Shown: positions 1 to 11,643, counted from the first letter of the stretch. The stretch: DNA of 64,000 bases from Lasioglossum baleicum (GCF_051020765.1 NW_027469202.1:1-64000), one strand, 5' to 3'. The notes: generated from the sequence alone by a model not told the origin. Translations and numbers: made by a program.

Positions 1-12
1 GGATGGACTAAG

Positions 13-1387
13 TGTTCGAGACAGTACTCGATTGTGTTCAAATCATTTTACAAGACTGTTTTATAGAGCACCACTGTAACCGGAGATCTTTGAAACCAGG
101 AAGTGTGCCTACAATTTTTAAAAGAGAGGCAACGTTTCAAAAACAACAGGACGTTTCGGTTGAAACAAATTTTACAGGTAAAAAAGTATTTCATCATTCA
201 TAAAAGTTATTAAAACTATGTATCCGTTATAAAAGTATACGTATAGAAATTAATAGTTAATGTATTTGAATGCTTTTTCTTTTACAAATTTTTCTTTCTG
301 CTTTAAATGTAAATACTATTATTGATATATCCAAAGTTATATCTTTTTCAGATAAAGCTCAAGATGTGACTACAATGTCTAAAAAAGAAAACGATGAACC
401 GCGGAGGAATATTTTGATGGAAATTAATTCTATAGGTAAGAAAGAGTGTCTATGTTGACAAAAGGTACAAATGAAAATTGCTTTACACCTCTACATTAGC
501 TTATGCAATGAATATTTCAGATAATGACACTGGGCCAGCCTCAATAACTGAACAAATCCCTGAAGCAAGCACAATAGTGGGATACAGTGACTCACCTACA
601 ATGAGCAAAGATATCCGTAAGTTGAAATAAGTTTCAAATACACTATTTAAGTTAATTATATATAGTATTAAAAGAAAATTTGTAGATTTATTATTGAGAT
701 ATTGAAAGTGGTATGAAATGTTAATGTTCATGGACTAAAATCTCTGTGTACAGTAAGTACTGAGCATTATTTCTCATTGCAGTTAGCCAAGAGGAATGTT
801 TCTCACCAACCAAAACACACATCTCAAAGAAGACAAAATATGAATATGTAACAGCACGTGATATTCTTTTCCACGACCACCACTATGAGGACACTCTACG
901 CACTATGAAGAGGAAATTAAACATTTTACGAAAAAAATTGGACACAACAACAAAAGAAAACAAAGTGTTAAAACAATCAATACGACGTCTTAAAAAAAAG
1001 GTGAACTCCTTTCAGGATGTAGTGGAAGCACTATGGCATGAAAAATTATTGCCTGATGATGCCTACTATGATCTATCTGCACATGAAGATGTTCCTTTAG
1101 AATTATTTAACCGCATTGTCGCGAATAGGAAGAACAGAGGTAAACTTTCTAGGGAGAAATATCCTCCAGGTCTAAGAGCTTTCGCACTAACTGTGCATTT
1201 CTATTCGCCAAAAGCATATGCTTACATAAAAAAAACATTTGATTTGGCGCTTCCACATCCAGAATTCTATAGAATTCTTTCCTACAATCTCTCACCACGG
1301 ATGCGAGTATGGGATCGTAGTATTCATGATTTTTGGATAAATGCGACTGACTTGGACTCACATGATTCCCAAGATCATTGTTTCTAG
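13..1387 (+). CDS. THAP-domain, transposase-related protein (3' exons, truncated)
   Basis: Four exons join in one frame: 13-177, 352-435, 521-616 and 783-1387. Every intron has GT/AG ends and is phase 1, which chance ORFs would not give. Exon 1 encodes the end of a THAP zinc-finger domain, recognised by the LKPGSVPTIF motif (family: L.PGAVPTIF); the preceding in-frame TAA at 9-11 sits just before an AG, so 13 is probably an exon start and the first Cys residues lie off the window. Exon 4 has a Lys/Leu-rich coiled coil (about 905-1020) followed by YPPGLRAFALTVHFYSPKAY and LPHP, typical of THAP/P-element-type transposases. After LPHP the usual sequence is lost and a stop follows, so the RNase-H catalytic domain is missing. 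A poly(A) signal lies at 1423-1428. It may be a domesticated short THAP protein or a transposon relic; DNA binding is inferred only from the family. Confidence 0.75.
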
Positions 1388-1422
1388 ATGTCAAATTTAT
1401 TCGTATATCTTATTGTAAAATT

Positions 1423-1428
1423 AATAAA
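1423..1428 (+). promoter_or_regulatory. poly(A) signal of the THAP gene
   Basis: AATAAA lies 36 bases after the stop codon at 1385-1387. The following 450 bases (to 1880) are AT-rich and show no gene. Confidence 0.5.
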
Positions 1429-2652
1429 TTTATTTAAATATTATTATGAATTTAATTTCATTTAATGCTCCTCCTACATCTCCTTTATTCCAAACAATAA
1501 AGCAAACGACAAAACTTTACAACTATTTCAAATTCACTTTTTGCGAACTTCATTAATCGTAACTTAGTTTGTTTAATATTACATTTATATATTTGTATCA
1601 CTATTTTCATGAATTTCATTTGCTCTGATTAACTTTTCTGAATTTCAATCATCACACAAGCAATTCGTAATACATGATTGTACTATATTATGTAAATACA
1701 TAATATAATAATACATTATATCTTTAGTTGTAAGGAAAAACGCCGCATGTCTTACAATTTCAAAGAATTGCGGGGCTTTTGTGAACCATATTTTTCAAGC
1801 TTCGCGCTGTTTCCTTTAGTACATTTGCTCTTCGATCGTGGCGCTTGCATCCAAAGTCCTTTTCAACTCGTTTCAACCGCTGCACAGTGGGACGGATGGC
1901 CGTTTTAGGTGGAAAAAAGTCATGTCAGAAAATAGATATAACATTCATATATACTTCTTTGGGAATGTTCACTGACCCTAATTATACCCATAGTAATTCA
2001 TTTAACAGTGATATAAGCATAGAAATCAATACGTGAAAACTCCGAACCGTAATACGGCGAAATCGTACGTTTATATTCGTTACAAAGAAACTTGTGTCAG
2101 AGCAATAAATAAGATTCTTTAAGCTTCTATACACGATTTTCTATATTAATATAAATAAATGTTTACATTAATGTTCACAAAGTTTGTTAGTAAAGTCCTT
2201 TACGAATAATTTTTAGACATTGTTTAAGTACTAGTTTTCTACGTAATTTACTTGACTTTAACAGAGCAGAACTAAAAACCGCGAGGTATAGCGGGGGTGA
2301 AACTTTTTTTGTTTTAAAGTTCAAACTATACTAAAGAGATTCTGACAAAAAAACCCTGCGGAATGCTGCGGATCCGCCTGCTACAATTTTTTAAATTTCT
2401 GTATCACCGTGCGCGCCGCGTGCGTACGGTGCATACGGTGCGCTGCAGTAGTGGACTGAATGGGCATGCTGGCCGGGAAAACGTCATATAAACACACGCA
2501 GAGATAACTCAGAAATGTTTACTTCTTCTAAGAGCCATAGAAGAAATTCATTTAGTGCCTTCAGAGACGTGAAACTGAAAGTATCACTTTGTTAGACTGC
2601 AGCGATCGAAATTGTTTTCTTCAGCTAGCTTGCTTAGAAAACTTATCTTTAA

Positions 2653-3535
2653 GGGGGTAGTATACCCTCGATTTGTAACTAGAAAATACCTAGAATATTA
2701 CTAGAAAAATGGCTCGAAACATGGGTTTGCTGGTTTTCAGTTAGTGTCCTTATATGAGCAAATTTTGGGCTGGGTGAGGGCTCATTCGAAAGAGGAAGGT
2801 TCACCGCAGGGGGCTCTGGTCATGAGGTTAACGAGAATATGTTTATATCTAATAATATTAGTGTCCAAAGTAGAGTAAAAATCTAGGAAAAAAACCAGCA
2901 GATTTCAATGCATTTTTCTGTCTCCAAAAGACTTTTTGACTGATGGGATGATCAGAGCCCCATGCAGTGAACCTTCCTCTTTCGAATGAGCCCTCACCCA
3001 GCCCAAAATTTGCTCAAATGAGGACACTAAGTGAAAACCAGGAAACCCATGTTTTCGACCCAAAATCTAGTAAGATCCTAGTAAATAGCAAATATCTAGC
3101 AAATAACTAGAATCTTACTAGAAAAATGGCTCGAAACATGGGTTTCCTGGTTTTCACTTAGTGTCCTTATTTGAGCAAATTTTGGGCTGGGTGAGGGCTC
3201 ATTCGAAAGAGGAAGGTTCACTGCATGGGGCTCTGGTCATCCCATCAGTCAAAAAGTCTTTTGGAGACAGAAAAATGCATTGAAATCTGCTGGTTTTTTT
3301 CCTAGATTTTTACTCTACTTTGGACACTAATATTATTAGATATAAACATATTCTCGTTAACCTCATGACCAGAGCCCCCTGCGGTGAACCTTCCTCTTTC
3401 GAATGAGCCCTCACCCAGCCCAAAATTTGCTCAAATAAGGACACTAACTGAAAACCAGCAAACCCATGTTTCGAGCCATTTTTCTAGTAATATTCTAGGT
3501 ATTTTCTAGTTACAAATCCAGGGTGGACTACCCCC
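2653..3535. repeat. TTAA foldback unit A
   Basis: 883 bp between TTAA at 2649-2652 and 3536-3539. It starts GGGGGTAGTATACCCTCGAT and ends with the reverse complement, so the whole unit is a long inverted repeat. Each half is again a hairpin: a roughly 110-bp arm (centred on GGGCTGGGTGAGGGCTCATT) occurs near 2760 and, inverted, near 2990, with a spacer carrying GGTTAACGAG. The centre (about 3062-3125) is a short palindrome of CTAGTAAATAGC-type motifs. Confidence 0.85.
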
Positions 3536-3539
3536 TTAA

Positions 3540-4425
3540 GGGGGTAGTCTACCCTCGATTTGTAACTAGAAAATACCTAGAATATTACTACAAAAATGGC
3601 TCGAAACATGGGTTTGCGCGCTGTCGGTTTTCGTCCTTATTTCAGAAAATTTTGGGCTGAGTGAGGGCTTATTCTAAAGAGGAAGGTTAAACACACTGCG
3701 CTCTGGTTACAAGGTTAACGAGATTATGTTTATAACTAATAATATGAGGGCCCAAAGTAGAGAAAAAATCTAGGAAAAAAAACCAGCACATTTCAATGCA
3801 TTTTTCTGTCTCCAAAAGACTTTATGACTTATGAGATGACCAGGGCGCAGCGCGTTGAACCTTCCTCTTTAGAATGAGCCCTCACACAGCCCAAACTTTG
3901 CTCAAATAAGGACAAAAACCGACAGCGCGCAGACCCACTTTTTCGATCGAAAATCTGGTAAGATTCTAGTTATTTGCTAGATATTTGCTATTTACTAGGA
4001 TCTTACTAGATTTTGGGTCCGAAAAAGTGGGTCTGCGCGCTGTCGGTTTTTGTTCTTATTTGAGCAAAGTTTGGGCTGTGTGAGGGCTCATTCTAAAGAG
4101 GAAGGTTCAACGCGCTGCGCCCTGGTCATCTCATAAGTCATAAAGTCTTTTGGAGACAGAAAAATGCATTGAAATGTGCTGGTTTTTTTTCCTAGATTTT
4201 TTCTCTACTTTGGGCCCTCATATTATTAGTTATAAACATAATCTCGTTAACCTCGTAACCAGAGCGCAGTGTGTTTAACCTTCCTCTTTAGAATAAGCCC
4301 TCACTCAGCCCAAAATTTTCTGAAATAAGGACGAAAACCGACAGCGCGCAAACCCATGTTTCGAGCCATTTTTCTAGTAATATTCTAGGTATTTTCTAGT
4401 TACAAATCGAGGGTAGACTACCCCC
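3540..4425. repeat. TTAA foldback unit B
   Basis: 886 bp, sharing TTAA 3536-3539 with unit A and ending at TTAA 4426-4429. It has the same architecture as A, but the arms carry another variable cassette (GCGCGCTGTCGGTTTTCGTC and CACACTGCGCTCTGGTTA). It looks virtually identical to the unit at 26865-27750. Confidence 0.85.
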
Positions 4426-4466
4426 TTAAGCAAGTCATTTTCCGTTATACATTTTTTCTAAGTGCC

Positions 4467-4968
4467 ATGGAGAATGTTACTACCCGTAAGTACCTATTTG
4501 ATCATATATAAGTTATTTAAATAATCTTTTTCGTAAAGATTTTGTTGGTTTTACAAATACCATTTTTGTATGCCATATAATTTTAACCCACTTGAAAATT
4601 GAATAACTGAAAAATGCTAAAAGATCTTACCATAAAATTTGCATAGAAGTTACTTTAGACTGTTTAAAACAAATTCCCACAGAAATTAGCTGCTGACATC
4701 TTCTACATTGTTTGTATTTTATTTTTTAGATTCAACTGTTTCAGTATCGAAACTAGAAATTTTTGAATTATGGATATCGGATAGACATTCCAAAAATATA
4801 AATTCAATATACAATTATATCATAAATAAATTTGATATCAAAGATGTCACACAAAGTTCTGAAAGCTCAATGAAATGTAAATTGGAAAGATTATTTCGTG
4901 ACTTTAAGAACAAATGGGTAACTTGTCACAGAAAGAAGAATATCTTTGTAAATAAATATACCAGCTAA
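4467..4968 (+). CDS. Unidentified two-exon ORF in an inverted-repeat element
   Basis: Exon 1 (4467-4485) is a seven-codon start, ATGGAG in a good initiation context, ending at a GTAAGT donor. Exon 2 (4730-4968) follows a TTTTTTTAG acceptor and restores the frame, giving about 85 residues. The protein reads SKLEIFELWISDRH, then KCKLERLFRDFKNKWVTCHR and NIFVNKYTS before the stop. It is Lys/Phe-rich and looks like the start of a longer DNA-binding or transposon-encoded protein cut short. I do not recognise the family. It sits just downstream of foldback unit B and inside the 1881-5565 inverted ends, so it is most likely a relic of that element. Confidence 0.4.
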
Positions 4969-5756
4969 TATACCGTCTAATACCGAAGTATTATAATAGT
5001 AGTAATAGTGATAGTATTCTTAGTTTACAGCGACAGTGATATTACCAAAGAACTATAGTTATATTTTTTTTGTAGTTATATTGTTATATTTAGATTTAAT
5101 TGTTATACTTGTTTAATATTACTGTTACATTATTTATTTATTATTTAATATTATTATTGCATTTTTTATTCCTTTTTATATTTGTTTATGTAATTTATAT
5201 AATATTTTTTACATAAATATTATTTCTAAAGGCTGTATATATGTTAAATCTAATTTCTTCGCCTAACACAAAAGTTGAATCGGTTTCAAGAAGCGTGATC
5301 TATGATTTTTCTCCACCAAGTTCAATTTTCTTAAAATTTCCTTTATATTAAAAATCGAGTGCTAAATTGATGATACTTTATCTATAAAAAATTACATAAA
5401 ATTTTTCAAAAATTTTTTTGAAAATTTTTTTTTCGATTAAAATTACCATAAACTTAAAGATTGAGATCTCCTCTTCACAACGACACCACATACGTTGATA
5501 TCACTAGCCGCATCTAATGTGTAGGATTTTTTTCCACCGAGAATGGCCATCCATCCCACTGTGCACCCCCTGGTCGGTTTAGAGAAGTGTCTAATTGTAT
5601 TAGTGTATTGTAATAGTGATAATTTATCCGACGAGTGTATATTTACAAAAGTAAGTACTTCCATTGCTGTTATTTGTTACCGTTAGTGTTTTTTGCTGAT
5701 GCCCTTCCGCTATATTCGAAGTTTACTATTGGGTTGGCAAGAAAGTCAAAGAAAGT

Positions 5757-6104
5757 ATGAGTTGCAGGCTGCAACAGGCTGCAAATGGCTGCAACCTGCA
5801 GCAACATGTGTTTTTCGAGCCAGCGTCGCCCAGATCTGTTATATATTCGCCAATCACATCAGTACGACTCGACGGTACTGCCCTCTTAAACAAATTCAGC
5901 TTCGGCCGGCTGGCTGCCTTCAATTTGCCTTCTGCTATTGCCCTCCGCTATTAGACGGCAAAAATAGCTACTAATACGCGCGGAGAATCCCAGGCAAAAA
6001 TCGAGTTAATCCCACCTTGAGCAACTCGAACAATAGCGCAGCTCGGAACGGGCCAATTCTTAGCTCTAGGTAGGATTATCCCTCGGCAGGCCTGGTTATC
6101 AGGG
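5757..6104 (-). mobile_element. Partial copy of element IV (GGTTATCAGGG end)
   Basis: The sequence matches the reverse complement of 57509-57880 and, in part, 58850-59017. It includes the CTGCAA-rich stretch, the TTCGGCCGGCTGGCTGCC block and the terminal CCTGGTTATCAGGG. Only one half of the element is present. A mariner-like end (TTGGGTTGGCAAGAAAGT) lies just upstream, near 5729. Confidence 0.7.
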
Positions 6105-6157
6105 AACTAAATAGTAATTAGTCGATAGTTGAATTTAGTCGATAATGCCCATCACTA
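6105..6157 (+). mobile_element. hAT-like element right-end fragment
   Basis: About 53 bp, ending TCGATAATGCCCATCACTA, identical to the right end of the element at 8299-9914. It is cut on its left by the element IV fragment and on its right by element II. Confidence 0.6.
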
Positions 6158-6259
6158 TACCCTAGTAGCATTTACGGTTGGCCAACGGTGGCCAACGGTT
6201 GGGAGTTTGTTGGGGAATGGTGGGGCATGGTTAGTGGTTTTGCCGACAAATCCCCAACC

Positions 6260-6760
6260 TAGGGCCAACGAAGAAAAATTACGTCAGTTTGCCGACGAAT
6301 ACCCAACGTTGGGCCAACGACGAATAACCAACATAGGGCCAACGACGAATACCCAACATAAGGCCAACGAAGACAAATTACCGTCAGTTTGCCGACGAAT
6401 ACCCAACGTTGGGCCAACGACGAATAACCAACATAGGGCCAACGACGAATACCCAACATAGGACCAACGAAGAAAAATTACGTCAGTTTGCCGACGAATA
6501 CCCAACGTTGGGCCAACGACGAATACCCAACATAGGGCCAACGACGAATACCCAACATAGGACCAACGAAGAAAAATTACGTCAGTTTGCCGACGAATAC
6601 CCAACGTTGGGCCAACGACGAATAACCAACATAGGGCCAACGACGAATACCCAACATAAGGCCAACGAAGAAAAATTACGTCAGTTTGCCGACGAATACC
6701 CAACGTTGGGTCAACGACGAATACCCAACATAGGACCAACGACGAATACCCGTCGTTCAA
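6260..6760. repeat. Subterminal minisatellite of element II (left)
   Basis: About four copies of a roughly 119-bp unit built from GCCAACGACGAATACCCAAC and GTCAGTTTGCCGACGAATAC. The shorter motif CCCAACGTTGGGCC is palindromic and recurs on the right side of the element, as expected of transposase-binding subterminal repeats (inference). Confidence 0.8.
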
Positions 6761-6983
6761 GATATATGTAGCGTCGATCGTCATTTGGTATTTGTCGATT
6801 TTCACTATTTCATTCTTCTGTGCTGTGTCGAACTGTCGAAGTGGTCGTTCTTTGTGTCGCGTGTTTTACTTCATTTCATTAACAAAAAATTTTGATAATG
6901 TACAAAGTGGTGGAATTTAATTCAACACCATTAATTTAATTCAATTCAGCATCATCGTTCGGTAGAACAGCAGCCATATGGAT

Positions 6984-7497
6984 GCAGCTACGCCAAATAT
7001 TTGTAAGTATATTGTTAAATTAGTAATGAGTGGTTTAGTTTAACAATTATTTATACCTATACTTAATTATATGTGTTACCACGTATTGTAGATACTTTCT
7101 AAAGACTGTGTGTAATTTATGCATGCATTCAATTGCAATTAACAATTTTGTTTCCTTTTGCTTTTCTTGTTGTAAGATTAATTTCTATGTCATTTTTCAG
7201 ATTTTACTGAGGCACAAGTGTTCGATGGATCATCAGCCATGCAGCTACGCCAAATATTTGTAAGTATATTGTTAAATTAGTAATGAGTGGTTTAGTTTAA
7301 CAATTATTTATACCTATACTTAATTATACGTGTTACCACGTATTGTAGATACTTTCTAAAGAATGTGTGTAATTTATGCATGCATTCAATTGCAATTAAC
7401 AATTTTGTTTCCTTTTGCTTTTCTTGTTGTAAGATTAATTTCTATGTCATTTTTCAGATTTTACTGAGGCACAAGTGTTCGATGGATCATCAGCCAT
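6984..7497. repeat. Two tandem 257-bp units with intact splice signals
   Basis: The unit GCAGCTACGCCAAATATTTG starts at 6984 and 7241, and a third copy begins at 7498. Each unit holds a GTAAGT donor straight after the CCAAATATTT block and a TTTTTCAG acceptor (ending 7200 and 7457) before ATTTTACTGAGGCACAAGTG. This is an exon-intron-exon block duplicated head to tail inside element II. Confidence 0.75.
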
Positions 7498-7984
7498 GCA
7501 GCTACGCCAATATCTATAACTGCGAAAAACAGTTGTATTTTAAGTACGTCTTTATCCGATTCTTGTTTTACCATCTTAAGCGGAACTGTTGTAATTATCA
7601 GAACTATTGAAGAGGTGTAATATGAATGTAATATCATATTACTAATGTGCAACGTGTTATGTATGTAATATGAATGTAATGTCATATTACTAATATGCAA
7701 TGTGTGTTATGTACGTAATATAATATGTAATGTAAGGAATCTTACTTTTATAATATGTAATATATGTATACATTTCGTACACATATATGTAAGAAATCCG
7801 TTATATGCTAGCGTGCATAATAAGTTAGTACTTATATATTAATATAATATGTGAGGCAAAAATTGTTACCTCACAAAATGACTGATTGTGAGATATAAAA
7901 ATAAAATATTTTTATAATACACATATATATATGTATATAATTAATTGACCCTACAGAAAGAATCCTTTTGTTGGCTTATCGTAT

Positions 7985-8260
7985 TATAGTAATGTAGGCC
8001 CTACGTTGGGTATTACCGTTGGCCCTACGTTGGGTATTACCGTTGGCCCGACATTGGACGTGATCGTTGGCCCTACGTTGGGTATTACCGTTGGCCCGAC
8101 ATTGGACGTGATCGTTGGCCCTACGTTGGGTATTACCGTTGGCCCGACGCTGGCGCAACGTTGGCTGAACGTTGGCCCAACGTTGGCCCTGACTGTTGGC
8201 CCAACTGCAAAAAAGAGCGACATTTCTAACGGTTGCCCAACGCAAACCCCCAACGTAGGC
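7985..8260. repeat. Subterminal minisatellite of element II (right)
   Basis: Repeats of GGCCCTACGTTGGGTATTAC and CCCGACATTGGACGTGATCG, in the orientation opposite to the left array. The bases between the two arrays (7620-7980) are AT-rich with no gene. Confidence 0.8.
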
Positions 8261-8298
8261 CCAACGAAACGCCAACCGTAAATGCTACTAGGGTATGC

Positions 8299-9914
8299 TA
8301 GTGATGGGCACCATCGACTAAAAACTATCGACTAAATCGATAGTATTCAACTACTATTTTCAGTCGACTGATTTTTTAAACTATCGACTGAATTTAGTAG
8401 TGGTGGGGTTACTATTTTCAGTCGACCGTTTACACGTCGCCATCTTGAAATTTCAAATGTCAGTGTCAGACGATGAAACGAAAAGGTTAGAAATACATAA
8501 TTATGACAGGACGTGCAAATATGTAAGTAATGAAATATGTAATAGATATTTCAATACTTTAATTCATATTGGATGTTAAAATCTTATTGCTATTTATGCA
8601 ATATAAACTATATATGTGATATAAATAAATTGTGTACATTTATATTTATAACGTAGTGTATGAATTTATTATTAAATAAAGACAAAATCATTCAATCACG
8701 AAATTTAATATCTCTGTACTGTCCCATACTGTCCTACTATTCATTTAACTAGCGAACATCGAGAATAAGAGTAAATACGAGAATAACCTGTAAACGACTG
8801 AAAACTATCGACTAAATTCAGTTACTGAATCAGTCGCTTAAGGGGGTAGTCTACCCTCGATTTGTAACTAGAAAATTACTAGAATCTTACTAGATTTTGG
8901 GTCGAAAATATGGGTTTCGTACTAAACGTTGTTTGACCTTATTAGAACAAATTGTGGGCTGTGTGAGGGCTCATTCGAAAGAGGAAGGTTAGACGCAGCG
9001 CGCTTTTCTCACGAGGTTAACGAGATTATGTTAATAACTAATAATATGATGGCCCAAAGTCGAGAAAAAATCTAGGAAAAAATCCCGCAGATTTCAATGC
9101 ATTTTCTGTCTCTAATAGACTTTTTTGACTTATGAGATGAGAAAAGCGCGCTGCGTTGAACCTTCCTCTTTCGAATGAGCCCTCACACAGCCCACAATTT
9201 GTTCTAATAGGGTCAAACAACGTTTAGTTCCGAACCCATTTTTTCGACCCAAAATCTAGTAAGATTCTAGTAAATAGCAAATATCTAGCAAATAACTAGA
9301 ATCTTACTAGAAAGAATGGGTTCGGAACTAAACGTTGTTTGACCTTATACGAGCATATTTTGAGCTGGGTGAGGGCTCATTCTAAAGAGGAAGGTTCAAC
9401 GCAGCGCGCTTTTCTCATCTCATAAGTCAAAAAAGTCTTTTAGAGACAGAAAATGCATTGAAATCTGCGGGTTTTTTTCCTAGATTTTTTCTCTACTTTG
9501 GGCCCTCATATTATTAGTTATTAACATAATCTCGTTAACCTCGTGAGAAAAGCGCGCTGCGTCTAACCTTCCTCTTTCGAATGAGCCCTCACACAGCCCA
9601 CAATTTGTTCTAATAAGGTCAAACAACGTTTAGTACGAAACCCATGTTTCGACCCCTTTTTCTAGTAATATTCTAGGTATTTTCTAGTTACAAATCGAGG
9701 GAAACTAGCCCCTGAGCACTGCAGTACAATGCTGTAAGAGTGAGTGAGAAATGAGATCTATACGTAGGCATAGACTATAGCCCGCAATCTAGACGTATAA
9801 CCACTAAAACGAAATTTCAGTCGACTAAAAACTATCGACTAAATATTCGATAGTATGTAGTAACTAAATAGTAATTAGTCGATAGTTGAATTTAGTCGAT
9901 AATGCCCATCACTA
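8299..9914. mobile_element. hAT-like element, copy 1 (non-autonomous)
   Basis: The ends TAGTGATGGGCA and TGCCCATCACTA resemble hAT termini, with subterminal ATCGACTAAA/TAGTCGATAGTT repeats. A second copy lies inverted at 42773-44474. The expected 8-bp target duplication cannot be checked because other elements abut both ends (element II left, element III right). It carries foldback unit C at 8842-9712. Compared with the second copy, about 210 bases next to that insertion are missing. Confidence 0.65.
8842..9712. repeat. TTAA foldback unit C
   Basis: 871 bp, preceded by TTAA (8838-8841) and followed by TGAG instead of TTAA. It starts GGGGGTAGTCTACCCTCGAT and ends CTAGCCCC. The arms carry the TACTAAACGTTGTTTGACC / ACGCAGCGCGCTTTTCTC cassette. 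The corresponding empty site is at about 43183-43190 in hAT copy 2. Confidence 0.85.
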
Positions 9915-10571
9915 CCCTGATAGCACAGTTTGGAACTGCCAGGAATAGTCCAGAGCGTGGAGTGAATTTGGAGGGCAGTATGGTTCCAGACGCCGCTTAT
10001 TGGCTGCTCGGAGCAATGGTTGGAGTACATCTAGAAAGAGTGTGGAGTTGCATGCCAGTGGGCTTCCGAAAACGATTACAGGTGTACAAAGTCCGCCGTC
10101 ACAGCATCTAGAGGGCAGCTTCTTCCTTCCAGATGGAAGGCAGCTCGTGGAGTCTGTGTGGAACGGCGGATGCCGTTATACAGGGCAGCACCGTCGGTGA
10201 GGTTATGTCAGTAATGTTGGTAATGTCGGTGAAATGAATTTCTACACATTGTACAAATATGTAGCAGTCTTCCTTTTTACCGACAATTCCAAATACCGAT
10301 TCTGAATGAAAACGAAATAATAAACCCGATATAAAAAAATATTAAATTTTATTTATTTCTATTATATCTATATTATTTTTCCTAGACTGCGGATCTTTGT
10401 GCAAAATAAAAATTGTCTGCATCGATCGCAAGAGAGATGGAAACTATATGTACAAATTGAATGTTACGTTCTTCCCCCCTTGCCGTAATTTTCTTTACAG
10501 TTACATTAAGAGTAAACCTACACATAAATCAATAAACTAGTAATACATTAATTATCCCCTAATACGTACAG

Positions 10572-11233
10572 TTACACGAATTAATATTCGGACGATCTAA
10601 AGAAGATGATAACTTTTTAAATATTGTACTATACGATTTGAATTTTTTGGGGGAGCTGGAACAATTAGTTTACTGCAGGATGTGAAAAGAAATTTTTTCA
10701 AAAATTGCATTTGGTCGGAATTGCAGAGAAAATACTAAAAGTTACATTTTACAACTTTTTCGCGCGGGCCTATATTGAAAATTTAAAAAGTACGTTTTGT
10801 AGGCCTGCGTAAATAATGTGCACTGTGAAAGTTTCATCGAAATCGGTTGATGCGGGAAAAAACGACAGGCCTTGAAAGATGTAAGAATTCTTCGATGTAG
10901 GCTGAAAATCTGCGATTTTTACCATCTTTAAACGTTTGTAGCTCATTGCAACGTCAACCGATTTTGACGAAATTTTCAAAATATGTTTAGTCGACACAGA
11001 TCTACAAAGCGTATTTTTCAATTTTTCAATATGGGCTCACATAAAAAAGTTGTAAAATGCAACTCTTAGTATTTTTTCATACAATCCCGATCAATTGCAA
11101 TTTTTGAAAAAATTTCTTTTCACATCCTGTAGTAAACTAATTGCTGTAGCTCCCCAAAAAAGTTCAAATCGTTTAGTACAGTATTAAAAAAGTTCTCGTC
11201 TTTTTTAGAACGTCCGAATATTAATTCGAGTAA
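10572..11233. repeat. 662-bp palindromic sub-element p1 (copy 1)
   Basis: TTACACGAATTAATATTCGG at the left matches the inverse at 11211-11233 (GTCCGAATATTAATTCGAGT). The two arms match imperfectly along most of their length, meeting near 10890. The copy in the second element III is 50687-51347. Related fragments lie near 14530-14640 and 40000-40320. Confidence 0.7.
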
Positions 11234-11259
11234 TTGCAGTTCCCGTATAGCCTTTTTCC

Positions 11260-11643
11260 AGGATTGCAAGGATGCGGGATTCGCCTCTTCTCATCTCTCG
11301 ATAATAATACAAACACGGGGTTTCTCACTAGTTAAAAACGCTAGATAAAAGATCGATCTAGGGCCCCATCTCCCTCAAAGGTCCTATTTTCCGTTTACGA
11401 GGCGAAATTTGCATTAGTCGTCACCGTAATTTGCATTATTCGGGAGCATACAAGCTATTTTCATAGCTACATGCTGCCGAATAATGCCAATTACGCCTCG
11501 TAAACGAAAAAATAGAACTTTTGAGGCAGATAGTGTTCTAGATCGTTCTTTTATCTAGCGTTTTTGACTAGTGAAAAACCCCGTGTTTGTATTATTATCG
11601 AGAGATGAGAATAAGAGGCGAATCCCGCACCCTTGCAATCCTG
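11260..11643. repeat. 384-bp palindromic sub-element p2 (copy 1)
   Basis: CAGGATTGCAAGGATGCGGG at the left and CCCGCACCCTTGCAATCCTG at the right bracket a near-perfect inverted repeat. The centre near 11440-11470 is AGCATACAAGC. The other copy is 51374-51758. Confidence 0.75.

Larger units (their letters stand above)
1881..5565. mobile_element. Putative 3.7-kb DNA transposon with about 40-bp inverted ends
   Basis: The left end begins TGCACAGTGGGACGGATGGC and continues as a G/A-rich stretch to about 1922; the reverse complement of 5524-5565 matches it at most positions. No target duplication could be read at the ends. Inside are two TTAA-bounded foldback units (2653-4425) and a small spliced ORF (4467-4968). 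Bases 1925-2648 and 4969-5520 hold no gene that I can see. Superfamily not recognised. Confidence 0.5.
6160..8293. mobile_element. Element II, 2.1-kb non-autonomous DNA transposon
   Basis: Inverted ends CCCTAGTAGCATTTACGGTT (6160) and its complement (ending 8293) are flanked by TA (6158-6159 and 8294-8295). Both subterminal regions are minisatellites of GTTGGGC/CCCAACG motifs in opposite orientation. The core has a tandem duplication of an exon-like block. There is no transposase ORF; the long open frames across the minisatellites are by-products of the repeats. Confidence 0.75.

Noticed and set aside
6129..6805. Long ORFs on both strands across the element II minisatellite
   Set aside because: Repeat units whose period is near a multiple of three and which lack stops give open frames in several phases at once; the protein is pure repeat.
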